DNA of 64,000 nucleotides from Dasyornis broadbenti (taxonomy: Eukaryota > Chordata > Aves > Passeriformes > Dasyornithidae), in the NCBI GenBank assembly GCA_013397935.1, contig VZRN01004257.1, positions 750,087 through 814,086 on the forward strand, read 5' to 3'. This document shows positions 12,686 to 23,176 of this stretch, one piece after another. The notes under the pieces are model-generated. The model searched no databases. It had not been told where the DNA came from and worked only from the letters and a program-made list of their open reading frames with translations. The stretch's first letter is position 1, and the number at the start of each line of letters is the position of its first letter. A program made the position numbers and the translations under genes.

Positions 12686-12892
12686 GGTGCCATCAGTTTT
12701 GGGGAGAAATCTCTACCAAGGTCGCTCCGCTTCACGCACAAGTTGCTCACTTACATCGGCAGGACCCTGCGGCGCACGGCGGCGCCTGGAGACGCCAATT
12801 ACTCTGATTTGGAATTTTGTGTACGGCAATTAAACAGCCAGGTAGCAGCAGACATGTGCTACCCCGAGATAACACGCTCCTCGGAAGTATGG
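12686..12892 (+). other. CpG-rich patch with exon-like open frame, unproven
   Basis: A frame open for 69 codons lies between TGA at 12683-12685 and TGA at 12893-12895. It has no early ATG. A pyrimidine-containing stretch ending in AG lies just upstream (CATCAG ending at 12696), and CAG followed by GTAGCA occurs at 12839-12847, so an internal exon of about 12697-12841 is conceivable. The amino acids look mixed and protein-like (for example HKLLTYIGRTLRR), but I recognise no family. About nine CpG occur between 12721 and 12795, unusual for this window. It may equally be a CpG-rich enhancer core. Confidence 0.15.
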
Positions 12893-13090
12893 TGAGGCAG
12901 GAGGTGCAATGAGTGCCTCCCGTGACCTGGGGGAGGCCTTTATCTCACCGCGGCACGAGCCGGGGCGGGCTCTGTGGCTGTACACCGACTATCAGCATTA
13001 TTAGCTGCGCTCAGACTGATTGCAGTGTGTCAAGCATATGTTTAAAACATGTTCAGCCTTGTGCATCATGTGATAATTATGCCCGACTCC
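12715..13090. promoter_or_regulatory. Candidate regulatory block: CpG patch plus conserved-looking AT block
   Basis: The left part is locally CpG- and GC-rich. The right part, about 12990-13085, is repeat-free and dense in ATTA, TTTAAA and TGATAATTA-like words. This composition resembles vertebrate developmental enhancers. No promoter elements such as a TATA box with an associated gene start are visible. It is a candidate from composition alone. Confidence 0.25.
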
Positions 13091-14395
13091 GAAGGACCAA
13101 TATATCAGGTGTGAGGCGATAGGAGCTTGAAGTGTTTTGGTTTGTTTGGTTTTTTTTTTTTTTTCCTCGCTGGGATACGCATGACTGGCAAAAGTTATCT
13201 TGAAAGGGACTGGAGCTGCAGAGTCCCACAGCTTCGACAAACCCAACATCCATAATGCAGGAGAGTGCTTACATGTAATTGGCTCAAGTGGAGTATTCAG
13301 AGCTGGTGTGTATTATTCCCTTTTTTACAAATCTAGGTGTGCGTGTGTATGTTTGCATGCCCAGAGTGATCTCCACCGTGCTTATTTTTAACCCATGATT
13401 ATTTTTGCCCCCTGCCCGGTGCTGTGAGTTGTTTGATTTTCCAGGTGACTGACAAGAAGCATTTTTCCCAGCCCGGCACTGTCCCTGGGACGAGGCTTGG
13501 CTGCTCAGCACAGCCCTGGCAGACAAAGGGCTTTGTGCTGCTCCTGCCCAGGCACCACACCACACACAGGAGAAAGGTCTATCTTTAATCTGAGCTGCTC
13601 GTGAAATCAAAGGGGCGAGATTAAAACAAGAGCGGCGACTGATTTCTGTAGGAGATCGCTTTCCTGTTTCATTTGATAGAATGAACAGGAGAATCAAAGC
13701 AAGGTTAGAAGCCTTGTGTACCTTTTCTTCCAACGATTTTTGTGATGTCAGTTCACAAGGTATTAGAATAATGGAACATATGTGCTTTAATGATTTTAGA
13801 AAGTTTCCTTTTTTTTACCTTAGAGTAATTTGCATATTGCTGCTCCGGCGAGGTGTGTGCCTTCTGAGTCATCAGGCTTGTAGTTTAACAGGTTAAAGCT
13901 AAATAAATCTGCAGCTATTTGTTTCTTTGCATTCTTTTGATCTTTGCTAAAAATAGCCCCAGCGGACTAAATTTCAAAGGTACGGCGGGACTCTGCTTCA
14001 ACGCTGCAGGTGAACAGCCGGTAATGAACAGAAGAATCTGGTTTGTGCTCGGAGAAGAGAGCGTCGAGGGTGGGAAGAGCCACCAGGCTGGGCTGGGCTG
14101 TCAGCTACAACCCCGTGGCTCAGGGATTGCTCAGCTCACTCTCGGCCAGCAGAGGTGGGTGGGCTGGCCCTGGCAGCTCCACCCCAAGGTGTCCCTTTGC
14201 CCCCCATCAGGGGTGGCCCAGGAGCTGCAGTGCCCCAGGAGAACGCGACAGAGACATTTCCTGGGCTGGCACCGGCGCTCGGGGAGTGCTTTAGTGGGGA
14301 GGGAAGCGTTGTGTGCTCTGCTGGCAATGCCTCCCTACGAGTGAAGTGGGCTTCTCTAATGTGTTTTAGACAAGTCGGTAATTTTGGATTTGGTT

Positions 14396-14396
<1 letters not shown>
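13091..14396. other. Non-coding stretch with a MEF2-type site
   Basis: A T run lies at about 13150-13164. The perfect MEF2-type palindromic word GCTAAAAATAGC lies at 13946-13957, and an identical copy occurs at 43456-43467. An AP-1-like TGAGTCATC lies near 13865. The segment 14040-14340 is GC-rich and open in several frames on both strands (up to 149 codons nearby), which composition explains. No gene is recognised. Confidence 0.5.

Positions 14397-14430
<34 letters not shown>
14397..14430. repeat. Poly-T run (T34)
   Basis: This is the longest resolved homopolymer in the window, 34 consecutive T. On the minus strand it would read as a poly-A tail, but I recognise no retrogene or SINE body next to it (to its right). 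Confidence 0.9.
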
Positions 14431-14549
14431 CCTTTTTCTCCTGTAAAATGAGGTTTAAGGTGGCGGTGCAGGATCTCTGCTCACTCCGTGCTGGCTGTCT
14501 TTGCGCTCCAGTGGAATCCACATGGGATGGTGATATTCAGCTCTGCATT

Positions 14550-14700
14550 ACTGTTATTTCTCACTTTAATGACCCTGGTAAATCTTTAATGATTGCCATC
14601 ACTGTCAGAAGGCCACGAAGGGCCCTCATCTGTCTTGATGCAACCCAAGAAAATACGCTCACAGATGTCACTTAAAATAATGGCATTGGTGGTAGGTCAC
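14550..14700. promoter_or_regulatory. Candidate conserved non-coding element
   Basis: This is repeat-free sequence of balanced composition with TTTAATGA-like words repeated at about 14568 and 14587. It reads like conserved non-coding DNA rather than decayed repeats. There is no direct proof of function. Confidence 0.15.
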
Positions 14701-17700
14701 TTGGATTTTATGTGTACCCTCCTCTTATCTCAAAAAGCAGCATAGGAATTCCACTCATAATCATTATAATCACTTAAAAACCCCTAAATGTCGATGTCTC
14801 AGGTTTTGTTTTGATTAAGTAGGGCAGCGCATTCCAGACAAAAAGAATTGGGGCAGGCACTTGGCGGGCATGGGCCTCCTCGTTTCAGTATTCCAGAGCT
14901 CCTGAGATATAAGCTGTTATTTTAAATTAGGTATTTTGAAGTGTGAGGTTTTCATCCAACACTTGCTTGAAAGTCTGTGTTAGAGGAATTCGTTCAACAT
15001 TAGGACAAGGATTTTTCCACCATTTAAACATTGTTCCATCACAAGCTATTTCTCTATCGCAGCATAGCCTTCAGGACACAATTCTCTCAAATTATGGGGT
15101 GTGTTAGCAACCCTGAGACTTAGAAACTGGATATCTCCTGTTTTTATTAAGAGCTGCTGCCTGCTTAATTCACTGAGCAGCACAGAGAAAAATGGAGCCC
15201 CGTGGGTCAGCATCGATGGATTCTATGAGGTCTTCGCCCTCTAAAAATGTCATTAGTGGGAGTAAGAGCTGCCTGTGGGCCCTGGGGTTTGCTACAGCCC
15301 TCAGGAGAGCATAAATCTGCCACAGAGGTGCTCAGGCTTGCCTGGGGAAGATCCCATCCATTGTTCCATTGCCTACCACTCTTGTTCCCCCCATTTCTCC
15401 CGTGTCACCAGCTCACCCGAATGGAGGGAAGGAGCCCGAGCCATTCCCACCCATCTCCACCCCTCTCAAACTGAAATTTTCATGCTAAGCCAACCCAGGT
15501 CTTCAAGGAAGTTCACTTCCCACCACAAGTTGCCCCCTCACAGATTTTCATGCCTTGTTCTGTTGCTCGAGTTGAGTTTGCAGGCTGATCTGGGCAATGA
15601 GAAGGTTTTTCTGGTCGTCTCTAAAGCAGAGACTTGGTGGTTCTGCTGCTTGGTGGGGATGGTGTGTGGGATCAGGTTAATCTGCTTCCTGAGTCAAGAA
15701 GTTGGAGTTGGGTAATTTTTTTTCTTATCATAATATATTCAACCGCATATTAAATCTAAATTTTTCTTGCTTTCCACAGAACTTTCAAGATACTCTGTCT
15801 CTAAGCACAATCAGTAAAATGTGGGTTTATACAAGAACCCTCCTTCCTGGGCTGTTCTTCAAAACAGAGAAACCTTGAGAACTTTCTTGCTCTGTGTGGC
15901 AGTTAAAATTTGAATCCATACAACATCCAGAGTGTGAGATTAGAGAAGGGTGGCCGACCTAGAAGAGCACTGTGTAATCTTATTAAAAAAACCTAAAAAG
16001 GTATTCAAGCTCTACTCGATCGTTATTTTATTCATAAACCATCTATTCGTAGCAGATTTTTATTACACTTCTGTGTTCACCTAACTTTGTAGTCTCTTTT
16101 GATTTTGTTTTTGTCTGCAGTTATTTTCCACTTCTAAGACATTTGATCTGTGATTTCCTTCAGACCCTGCCTCTCTGTATGGATTACTAGAAAGGAGTTC
16201 AATTACAATTTTGTCTCTGATGTGGATATTTCTTTATTGAAGGTTGTACAAAGGCATCCTTCCTCCAGCTCCATTTCAAACAGGGTTTCAAATACAAACT
16301 TGAAAAAAAAAAAAAAATAAACAGCAAATCTGAGCAGGCCAAGACGTGCTTAATTTCAGCTTTCTTGGCTGTGTGCTTGATACAATGTCAGCAGCAAAAA
16401 AACCCCAAAATCTTCTGTGCTACACAATTTGAATATTCTCAGGCCTTCTAATTTTCTACTTGGGGGGTTTATGTACAGCTCCCTAAAAAAGAAGTAGGTT
16501 CTCGAAGAATGTGTCATAGTACTGGACTCAGCTGTAATTTGAGTATGCAGAATTCCTCTGTTAAATATGCATTTTCCCCCCTTGGATGTGGGATTTCCTG
16601 TTGGCATTTTGTGTTTTCCTCCTGCAAATAAACACATCACGGAAATTTACAGCCTGTGATGAGGCAATATGAGAGTATTCTTCTGGGAATACATTTTTTT
16701 ACATGTTTTAATATAAGCTGTGCAATAGTTCCTTGGTTAAAATTTTCACTTAAAAGTATTTAAACCCACTTTGGCAGATATGGATTTATAGAAAGAATGT
16801 TCACCCTACACTTAGAGCACTTACTGTGATTGCTGGGTGAGTTCTTTGACAATTTATGAGCAAAGATATTAATTAGCTGAGTTATACATTTTATTAGAGA
16901 TAATTTTCCAGCCATATAATTCTTGGAATCCGAAAGACAAAAATTAACCTGCTTGGGGTTTATTCCACAGTCAAGGCTATAGATTTTTAGCCTTTCTCTG
17001 CAGGTCTATTTTTAAGTAATGATGTAATTGTATCCACTTCCATGTTGTGTTGTAATATTTTCTTCATGTTATTTTGTCTTCGAACACCTCTGAGATGAGA
17101 ATCCAGTTGATGTGGTGCTGCTTGTTCAGGAAGAGAGGGATGCACAGCTGAGTTTTCCCCTGTATATAAAAACTAGATAAGAATGTCTTTTTCTTGAAGA
17201 AGGCTTGGACTTCAAGATGCTAAACATAAAAATCTCTCAAGGTAGTTGAGCATTGCTCAAATTTGATGTTAAGGAGATATTTGTGTTCAAAGTTAGGTCC
17301 TGACTGCTCTGCAGGATTCAGGACTACTCTGCACGGACTTCTGACCTCAAAGGAACAATCTCACTGCTGATCTTTCCTTACTGAGGTGGATGGAAAGCAA
17401 AACAAAACCAGTCTCCTTCCAAGCTCTGAGTGGCAGGCGATGATGGGAGCTGAGCTGCACGTGACGGGAACAGGAATTGCCACACTGCACAGAAAACGTC
17501 CCCATTTTTCAAACCATCAGATGGAGATCAAACTGGATGTGCCGAATGGTCGTTGGGTTGAGGGGAGAGGATGCTTTACCATAACACTGAGATGCTTTCC
17601 TAGAACACAGACGGAAGAGGAACCAAATGGCTTTTGCAAGCTGCAGGCTAAAGCTTGGACCCACCGGTGCCTGGTGAGTCTGAAATCCCTCAAACCCTGG

Positions 17701-18600
17701 GGCCTCCGCGGGGCTCAGCAAAGGACTCAGATGCTCCAGCCTCTCTCAGGCAGGCACCTCCCCAGGTGCCATCTCACGTCCGTGGTTCTCCTGGAAGTCA
17801 TATTCACCGACGTTATCTGAGCTGTGTAATTTGAACTGAAGATAACGAGGGCCATTCCCACTTGCATGAGCGGTGTATTTGGCCCAGCCTCTTAGTAAGC
17901 ACGAGGTCTGAAGAGGAGAGTGAAATTATCCTAATTACATTCTTTACCGTTTGCTTTATGAGGTTCTAAATCAGGAAATACGTGAAGTCTTCCCTGTTTC
18001 CCCCCCAGGTCTTCTTAATGGCTGGTTTAGTGCTTCCTAGAGTAAAATTATTGTTGATATTATTTTTGTTAAAACAACAAAGACTTTTCTGTATCTCACC
18101 TTTAAGACAGCTTGGGGAAATTTTCCTTTTGATCTTCATTCATTTTTTTACCCTTATGTAAACTTGAGTTTACACTCCATCTCGCGCTGGCAATCTGCCA
18201 CGTCCTTCTGAGTTCTCATTTGTCTCTCTTTCCCTGCTATCTTCTGGTTCCTTTCTCAGTAAAATTAGCAAAGTCTTCCTTACAGCACAGCTGAATTCGG
18301 TCCACTGACTGATCCAAGTATGCTGCTTGTTTTTCTGCATGTTCTTTGTGTCTGGAGTGAATTCTGCTTTAGCATTGCCATTACCATTACAGCTGATTAG
18401 CAAATCAATTTTTTTTCATTTAGAACGTTTCACAAAAAGCAAGTTTCTAAAAAATGCTTCCATTGAATGTCATAGAAGTGTTCCCATTTTCTCTGTGAAA
18501 GACTGCAAGCAAATGCTTGAAGTTTTTTTAGCATTTTGTTGAGACTGACACAAAAGAAAAAGACTACGAGTTGAAATTTTTTTTAATTACAGAAGTCATT
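14701..18600. other. Non-coding stretch, no gene recognised
   Basis: An A run lies at about 16303-16317. A conserved-looking AT-rich block at about 16800-17060 includes TTAATTAG at 16869-16876 and a MEF2-like CTATTTTTAA at 17006-17015. The 144-codon frame at 17386-17820 matches nothing I know and overlaps an opposite-strand frame. The 12-base word GATTCTATGAGG at 15218 resembles the CR1 tail but has no CR1 body next to it. Confidence 0.5.
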
Positions 18601-18603
18601 TGA

Positions 18604-19206
18604 GTGCAAAAAGTAGTCTTATATACTAAAATACCTTGTTTGTATACATATTTTTATGGTGCTGAAGGAATTTACTGCAATTTAGAAGTGAGTATTACAT
18701 TTTATGTTATCACAATGGGTGAGAGTAGTGTGTCCTGCTTACCGCAGACTGATTTTGGTTTTCCTAAAGAAATATGTCACAGAAAAACTCATGTAAATAA
18801 TGTCCTGCTCCTGTATTTTGACTTTTTACAGTGGCTCATTGGCCCTGTCAGACCTGACATTGCACACCCCAAATTAAGTGCAATATTTGAAAATACTGTA
18901 TTTAAAAACCGTTGTGAAATTCGAAATGAGAACGGATTTTTGCTGGTCTCCATCCCTGCAGTCGTATCAATCAAACGGTGGAAATCACCGGGTGACCTGG
19001 CAGAGGGAGGGTCCCTTCCCAAGGAATGCGGTGTCAAACCCTGCTGGTGGTGCCAGGGTCGGGAGGGGAGGCTGTCTCATCCTCCCTGTCCACACCACAC
19101 ACGGCTCCAGAGCCGTGACAAAAATAGCAGCGCTGCTATTCCTGAGTCGCTCCAGCGTGCTCACTCTCTGCAGAAGATAAGGAAGCGTTATCATTTCCTC
19201 AGCTGA
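18604..19206 (+). other. 201-codon open frame, unrecognised, probably not a gene
   Basis: The frame is open from just after TGA at 18601-18603 to TGA at 19204-19206. The first ATG is at 18715 in the context CACAATGG, with A at -3 and G at +4, which is a strong Kozak match and would give 163 residues. A TTTTTACAG acceptor-like string ends near 18831. The product has no signal peptide, repeat or motif I recognise. A shorter frame lies opposite on the minus strand. Its length is above random expectation for this composition but not decisive among six frames over 64 kb. Confidence 0.15.
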
Positions 19207-19336
19207 TAAAAAGGCAGCACCGCTGTGGCCTGCGTTTGCTGAGCGATCTGGGTGCGAGGGCGGCTGCGCACAGAGACCTGAGCCCCAGCACATTGCACCT
19301 GAGCTTTGGCTAAGCCCGGGGGATGACAGCACTGAT

Positions 19337-19386
19337 CTGATCACCAGATCTGATCATCTGATCACCAGATCTGATCATCTGATCTG
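19337..19386. repeat. 21-bp tandem repeat, GATC-rich
   Basis: Two perfect copies of a 21-bp unit beginning CTGATCACCAGATC lie at 19337-19357 and 19358-19378, followed by a partial third copy (CTGATCTG). Each unit holds the palindromes TGATCA and AGATCT, so the array is dense in GATC and could form short hairpins. It is a small local expansion. Confidence 0.9.
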
Positions 19387-19732
19387 AACCCAGCGCTGGC
19401 GCAGAGGTGCACTCTGAAGGAAGAAAACAAAACCAGCAGCCTTGCGCGCTCTTCCTTTCTGTCTCTGATTCAAGCACTGAATCAAGCACATTTATGTTGG
19501 TATTATGCAAACTGTCAGTGCAGCCTTGCTATTCCTGAAGTTGCTGCTTGCTGTTTCCATAAAATTCAACACCCATGGGAGTCATCACAACACAAACGCT
19601 GGCATTGTCAGCCTTCAGATGACGTTTTGCCTTTTCCTAGCCTTTGTTACATTCAGAAAGCTGTGCAAATATCCACTGGTTCTCACAGCACCGCTGCTGG
19701 AAAACCAGAGGGAGGAGGAATTTCTGGCCTCT

Positions 19733-19830
19733 TCCACAGATGGGAAAATGAGGAGGGGTGAGAAGGGACCTGCTGAAGGTCATGTGCCCAGCGATGTCAC
19801 AAACCGCAGCAGGACTCGTGGCTTGGCTGT
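19733..19830 (-). mobile_element. Possible MIR SINE remnant (ancient)
   Basis: Read on the plus strand, the words ACAGATGGGAAAATGAGG, then GAAGGTCATGTGCCCA and a following GTCACA, follow the order of the reverse complement of the MIR core (ACAGATGAGGAAACTGAGG ... CCAAGGTCACACAG). MIR elements are ancient amniote SINEs, also present at low copy in birds. The match is diverged and judged by eye against a remembered consensus, so confidence is moderate. Confidence 0.4.
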
Positions 19831-20159
19831 TCAATGCCAGCTGGGTTTGGGGGTTTGTTTCTCTTTTGTTGTGGTTTTCTCCTTCAAAATCAGAGTGGCT
19901 TTGCATGAGGCAGGTTGAAGTGAATGAGTTATCTTCCAAATAAATAACTGGGCTGTCTGCTGTGCACTATTCAATACCAATTCATATTGGGTCACCCTGC
20001 TCCTCAATTTTTTTCCAGTAGCCCAATATTGTGTATTTCGCCTTTATGCTGCAGCAGGACTTTTTGAGCAAACATTTCAGTAAGTGGCCCGTGTCCTAGA
20101 ACTGTGCAGCTCCGTTTGCAGTGACTGTTCCAAAAAGATTCATGGTAATTCCAGACATT

Positions 20160-20335
20160 CCAGTCTGGATCTGGAGAGCCCTGGGTCCTGCCTTCAGCTT
20201 TCCCTCAGATGTCCTCTGCGACCTCAGGGAAGTCATTTATTGCCTCCTGTCTTGTTTCTCCATATCTAAGGGAGGGCAATAATGATTCTCTCCCTTTGAG
20301 GGCCTCTGATCAAGAGGTGAATAACTTAAAAAAAT
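20160..20335 (+). mobile_element. MIR-like SINE remnant (ancient)
   Basis: The order of words GGATCTGGAGAGCCCTGGGT, TGCGACCTCAGGGAAGTCA, TTTCTCCATATCTAAG and GGGCAATAATGAT follows the MIR consensus from the tRNA-derived part into the core (GTGACCTTGGGCAAGT, TTTCCTCATCTGTAAAATGGGGATAATAAT). The block is diverged, as expected for an element that predates birds. It lies about 330 bp from the opposite-strand MIR-like remnant. It is judged by eye; a profile search would confirm or refute it. Confidence 0.55.
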
Positions 20336-20581
20336 TCATTTAGAGTTCTTCAAGGAAAATAAACTGGGAAATTTGGAATATACTGCACAATATAATGCCA
20401 GCACCTGTCTGTGTCTGCTATTTTTTTCCTCACTTTTATGTCACCTCAAAGAGAATTGTGAAGACTTAGCTCTACTTTATCACCCTATCCAGGATGTTCT
20501 GGACCTCTGCTTGCATCCTACTGGTATGTGACTCTTTTATGTTGCAGTTTTGGACTAAATACCACCTTTTTCTTTTTCTGG

Positions 20582-20625
20582 TTTTTTTGGGTTTTTTTTT
20601 CTTCTTCTTTTTTTTTTTTTTTTTT
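20582..20625. repeat. T-rich low-complexity tract
   Basis: T runs are interrupted by GGG and CTTCTTC, ending with about 17 T. It is simple sequence with no adjacent recognisable element. Confidence 0.85.
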
Positions 20626-20639
20626 AAATGCAATTCAGA

Positions 20640-21770
20640 CTGGTGAAATCTGCTTCCGTAGTTCAGCAACAAAAGCAAGATCTGCCAAATTGTTCAAAAA
20701 TAATTAGAACAGATGGCAAAATATGGCATCTCAAACCTTCCAGAAACATTTAACATCCTGATTACATTTCACAGAATAAATGTTGACTGAGATGAGTGCA
20801 GTAAGGCGCTTTTTATAAGTATATTGACAGTTTTTGTCTTCCACAGACAGAATTATGGTTTAGTTACATTAGCAGGGACATTGTGATGTAAATTTAAGGT
20901 AAATTTCACAAACTAAGATAATACAGACGGTAGCACCTGCATTCTTTATTTTCCAATTGCTTGCATGACCACCAAGAGAGAAGTAATCTGTCACAGGTGA
21001 ATTTGTTATTTTGTGTTTGGCTTTTTTCCCCCCACTGAAATAATTTTTAGTTCCTTCAGTCCAAAACCCGGATGGAAATGTCTGGCCAAGTTGGTTTGCT
21101 TGTAATGAGACGACTTGTGAGGAGGTGAATCCCTCGATCTGAATGAGCTCTGTGGTCCCTTTTCAGGTCTTTCCAACCTCCTGCTGCGAGGTGAAAGTCG
21201 ATCAGCAGCTCTGCAGAGGCTCTCCACCACTGCACAGCCAGAAACGGCCTTTTTCATCCTGGTTTGGAGGGCATTTCAGCTTGCCAAGAGTCTAAAGACA
21301 TAAAAGAGTAGGAGGAAGGGAAGAAAAAGGATTTTTTTCTGTCATTTTAGTGGCTTTAAAGCTTACTTCAGTGACATTTTCAGGCTTACAGGGTGAGGTT
21401 GTGGTAGGAATTCCCAAGGTGAGTGAAAACGAGAAAGAGGAAGGTGAGGTTTTTACTTCGTTACTACCTTTTAGGAACTGCAATTCTAGGGAAAGTTAAC
21501 AACACAAGATCCACCACAAAGATTGTTGCTGCTGTCAGCAATAGACAGATTCCACTCGTTTCAGTACGATTTCAATCAGGTAGCGCAGAAGAAACCGCAT
21601 TTTGTGTGTGGGATGGGTGCAGGTGCAAAGATAAAGTCTGCTAACTGCTGACTTCTGTTTGTAGCGCTGAGGAAATCAGGCCATCACCAGCATTTAAACT
21701 GCAGAGACACATTTCAGTTATGAACTCCCAGAGGCAAAGAAGGGGAAAAAAAAGTGAGAAATTGGCAGTT
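20640..21770. other. Non-coding stretch, no gene recognised
   Basis: This is unique AT-rich sequence. A word near 20775 (GAATAAATGTTGACTGA) resembles MIR/L2 3' ends but is too short to call. No exon or RNA gene is seen. Confidence 0.5.
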
Positions 21771-21771
21771 C

Positions 21772-21961
21772 AGGAATGATTAGGAAATCTCTGGTGTTTT
21801 GAAGAGCTTGGGTTGTAGGAAGCTGACACCAAGGACGGAGCCAACAGCTACTTCCTTCTCGTTACATGAACCTTGAAAGTGGAGATTATGGCAATTTTGT
21901 TTTTTCCAGGTTTCAGGAGCCTTAAAGGTTGTTGATAAATTCCGTAAGCTTAGTAAACAGT
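21772..21961 (+). repeat. Local direct duplication, copy 1
   Basis: This block of about 190 bp recurs in the same orientation at 22981-23176. The first 58 bases from GATTAGG (21778-21835) are identical to 22988-23045. Further identical islands follow (GGAGCCAACA, CTACTTCCTTCTC, GTGGAGATTATGGC, and the stretch from AGGTTTCAGG to GGTTGTTG), separated by diverged stretches. One difference is a CpG in copy 1 (ACGG at 21835-21838) that is ATGG in copy 2, so copy 1 may keep the older base. It is not a family I recognise. Confidence 0.9.
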
Positions 21962-22980
21962 TTAATTTCTCTTTCTTGATGCAAATAGATAACGTGAGCC
22001 AAAGGGCTCAGGTGAACCTCATCAACCTCAGACTTTAAGTGATGAAAGAAGTGGTGGTGATCAACTTTATTCACGAGCCTTGGTGGGGAGAGGCACAAAT
22101 TTTAACTAATTTCTAGTTCTTCTCTTATTCTTGGTGGCACTTCGGCTAATTTTGGCTGATTCCTGAGGTGCTGTCCTGCTCCAGAGCTACCCTTCCCTGG
22201 AGAAAAGACATTTGAAAACGAAAAGTTGTCCGAGGGAATGTTGTTGCAGGAATGTGTTAATTTGGGTGACATTTTGGCCCAGAAAATTTAGCTCCTGAAA
22301 TGAACATGGAGTGAACTGGGCACAAGGGAGAGTTAAATTTTCTGTAGGGGAGTTTCAAGGCGCTGCTTTGAACCTCATGCACCCCGCCAGGAGCTGCAGA
22401 TCGCGCACGTGGTAGATCCAGTGCTAAACACAGAAGAGTCGCTTACGGAAATGGAGCAGCAAAGCTGCCTTTGGCAGGGCAGCAAGAGCACCTTTCCAAG
22501 GGATGTCAGAGACCCCTGTGCTCCCAGTTTGCTTTGAATCCAGAACAGCTGGAAGCATAACCCAGCTCCTCCACATCGCAGGCAGGGGCTTTATCACCAG
22601 AAACTCAAAAGCTGCTCTGTTGGTATGAGGTGACCCTGCAGTCAAAGGTCAAAACTTTGAAATATTTTCTTAAGGTGGCATCTTCCTTTCGTGATATTCT
22701 GGAAGAGGTAGAGACAGAAATGAGTTGCTTCAGGCTGATTGTTTCAGTGGCTGACAGTCTGTGAAGGCATCTTTGGTGTCCACCTGTACAACCACACGCC
22801 TGGCAGGCAGCGCAGGAGTTTTCAAAGCTCTCTGCTCCCCTGGCAGCAAAAAGAGAGGTGTAAATGTGGAGTTCTGGCTCAAGCCAGGACACTCTGAGCA
22901 ACTCAAGCAATGAACTGATTTCAGAAAAAATTACTTCGAGAGGATGTAATAGCACCCGAGCCTAGTTTCCAAACTTGATT
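21962..22980. other. Spacer between the two duplicated blocks
   Basis: This is about 1.0 kb of unique-looking sequence between the two copies. Minus-strand frames reach 116 codons (22605-22955) without recognisable content. I see no obvious second-order repeat linking the spacer to the outer flanks. Confidence 0.5.
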
Positions 22981-23176
22981 AGGAAGAGATTAGGAAATCT
23001 CTGGTGTTTTGAAGAGCTTGGGTTGTAGGAAGCTGACACCAAGGATGGAGCCAACAACTACTTCCTTCTCATGATGGGAACACCAAAAGTGGAGATTATG
23101 GCAATTTTATTTGTTTCAGGTTTCAGGAGCCTTAAAGGTTGTTGGTAAATTGAATTCTGAAAGCTTAGTAAATAGT
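22981..23176 (+). repeat. Local direct duplication, copy 2
   Basis: This is the second copy of the block at 21772-21961. Identity is total over the first 58 bases after GATTAGG and breaks down around 23070-23087 and near 23107-23116 and 23147-23160. Clustered mismatches may reflect small indels, constraint on parts of the block, or partial gene conversion. Confidence 0.9.

Noticed and set aside
15215..15240. GATTCTATGAGG resembling the CR1 3' tail
   Set aside because: Only about 12 bases match and no CR1 body lies next to it.
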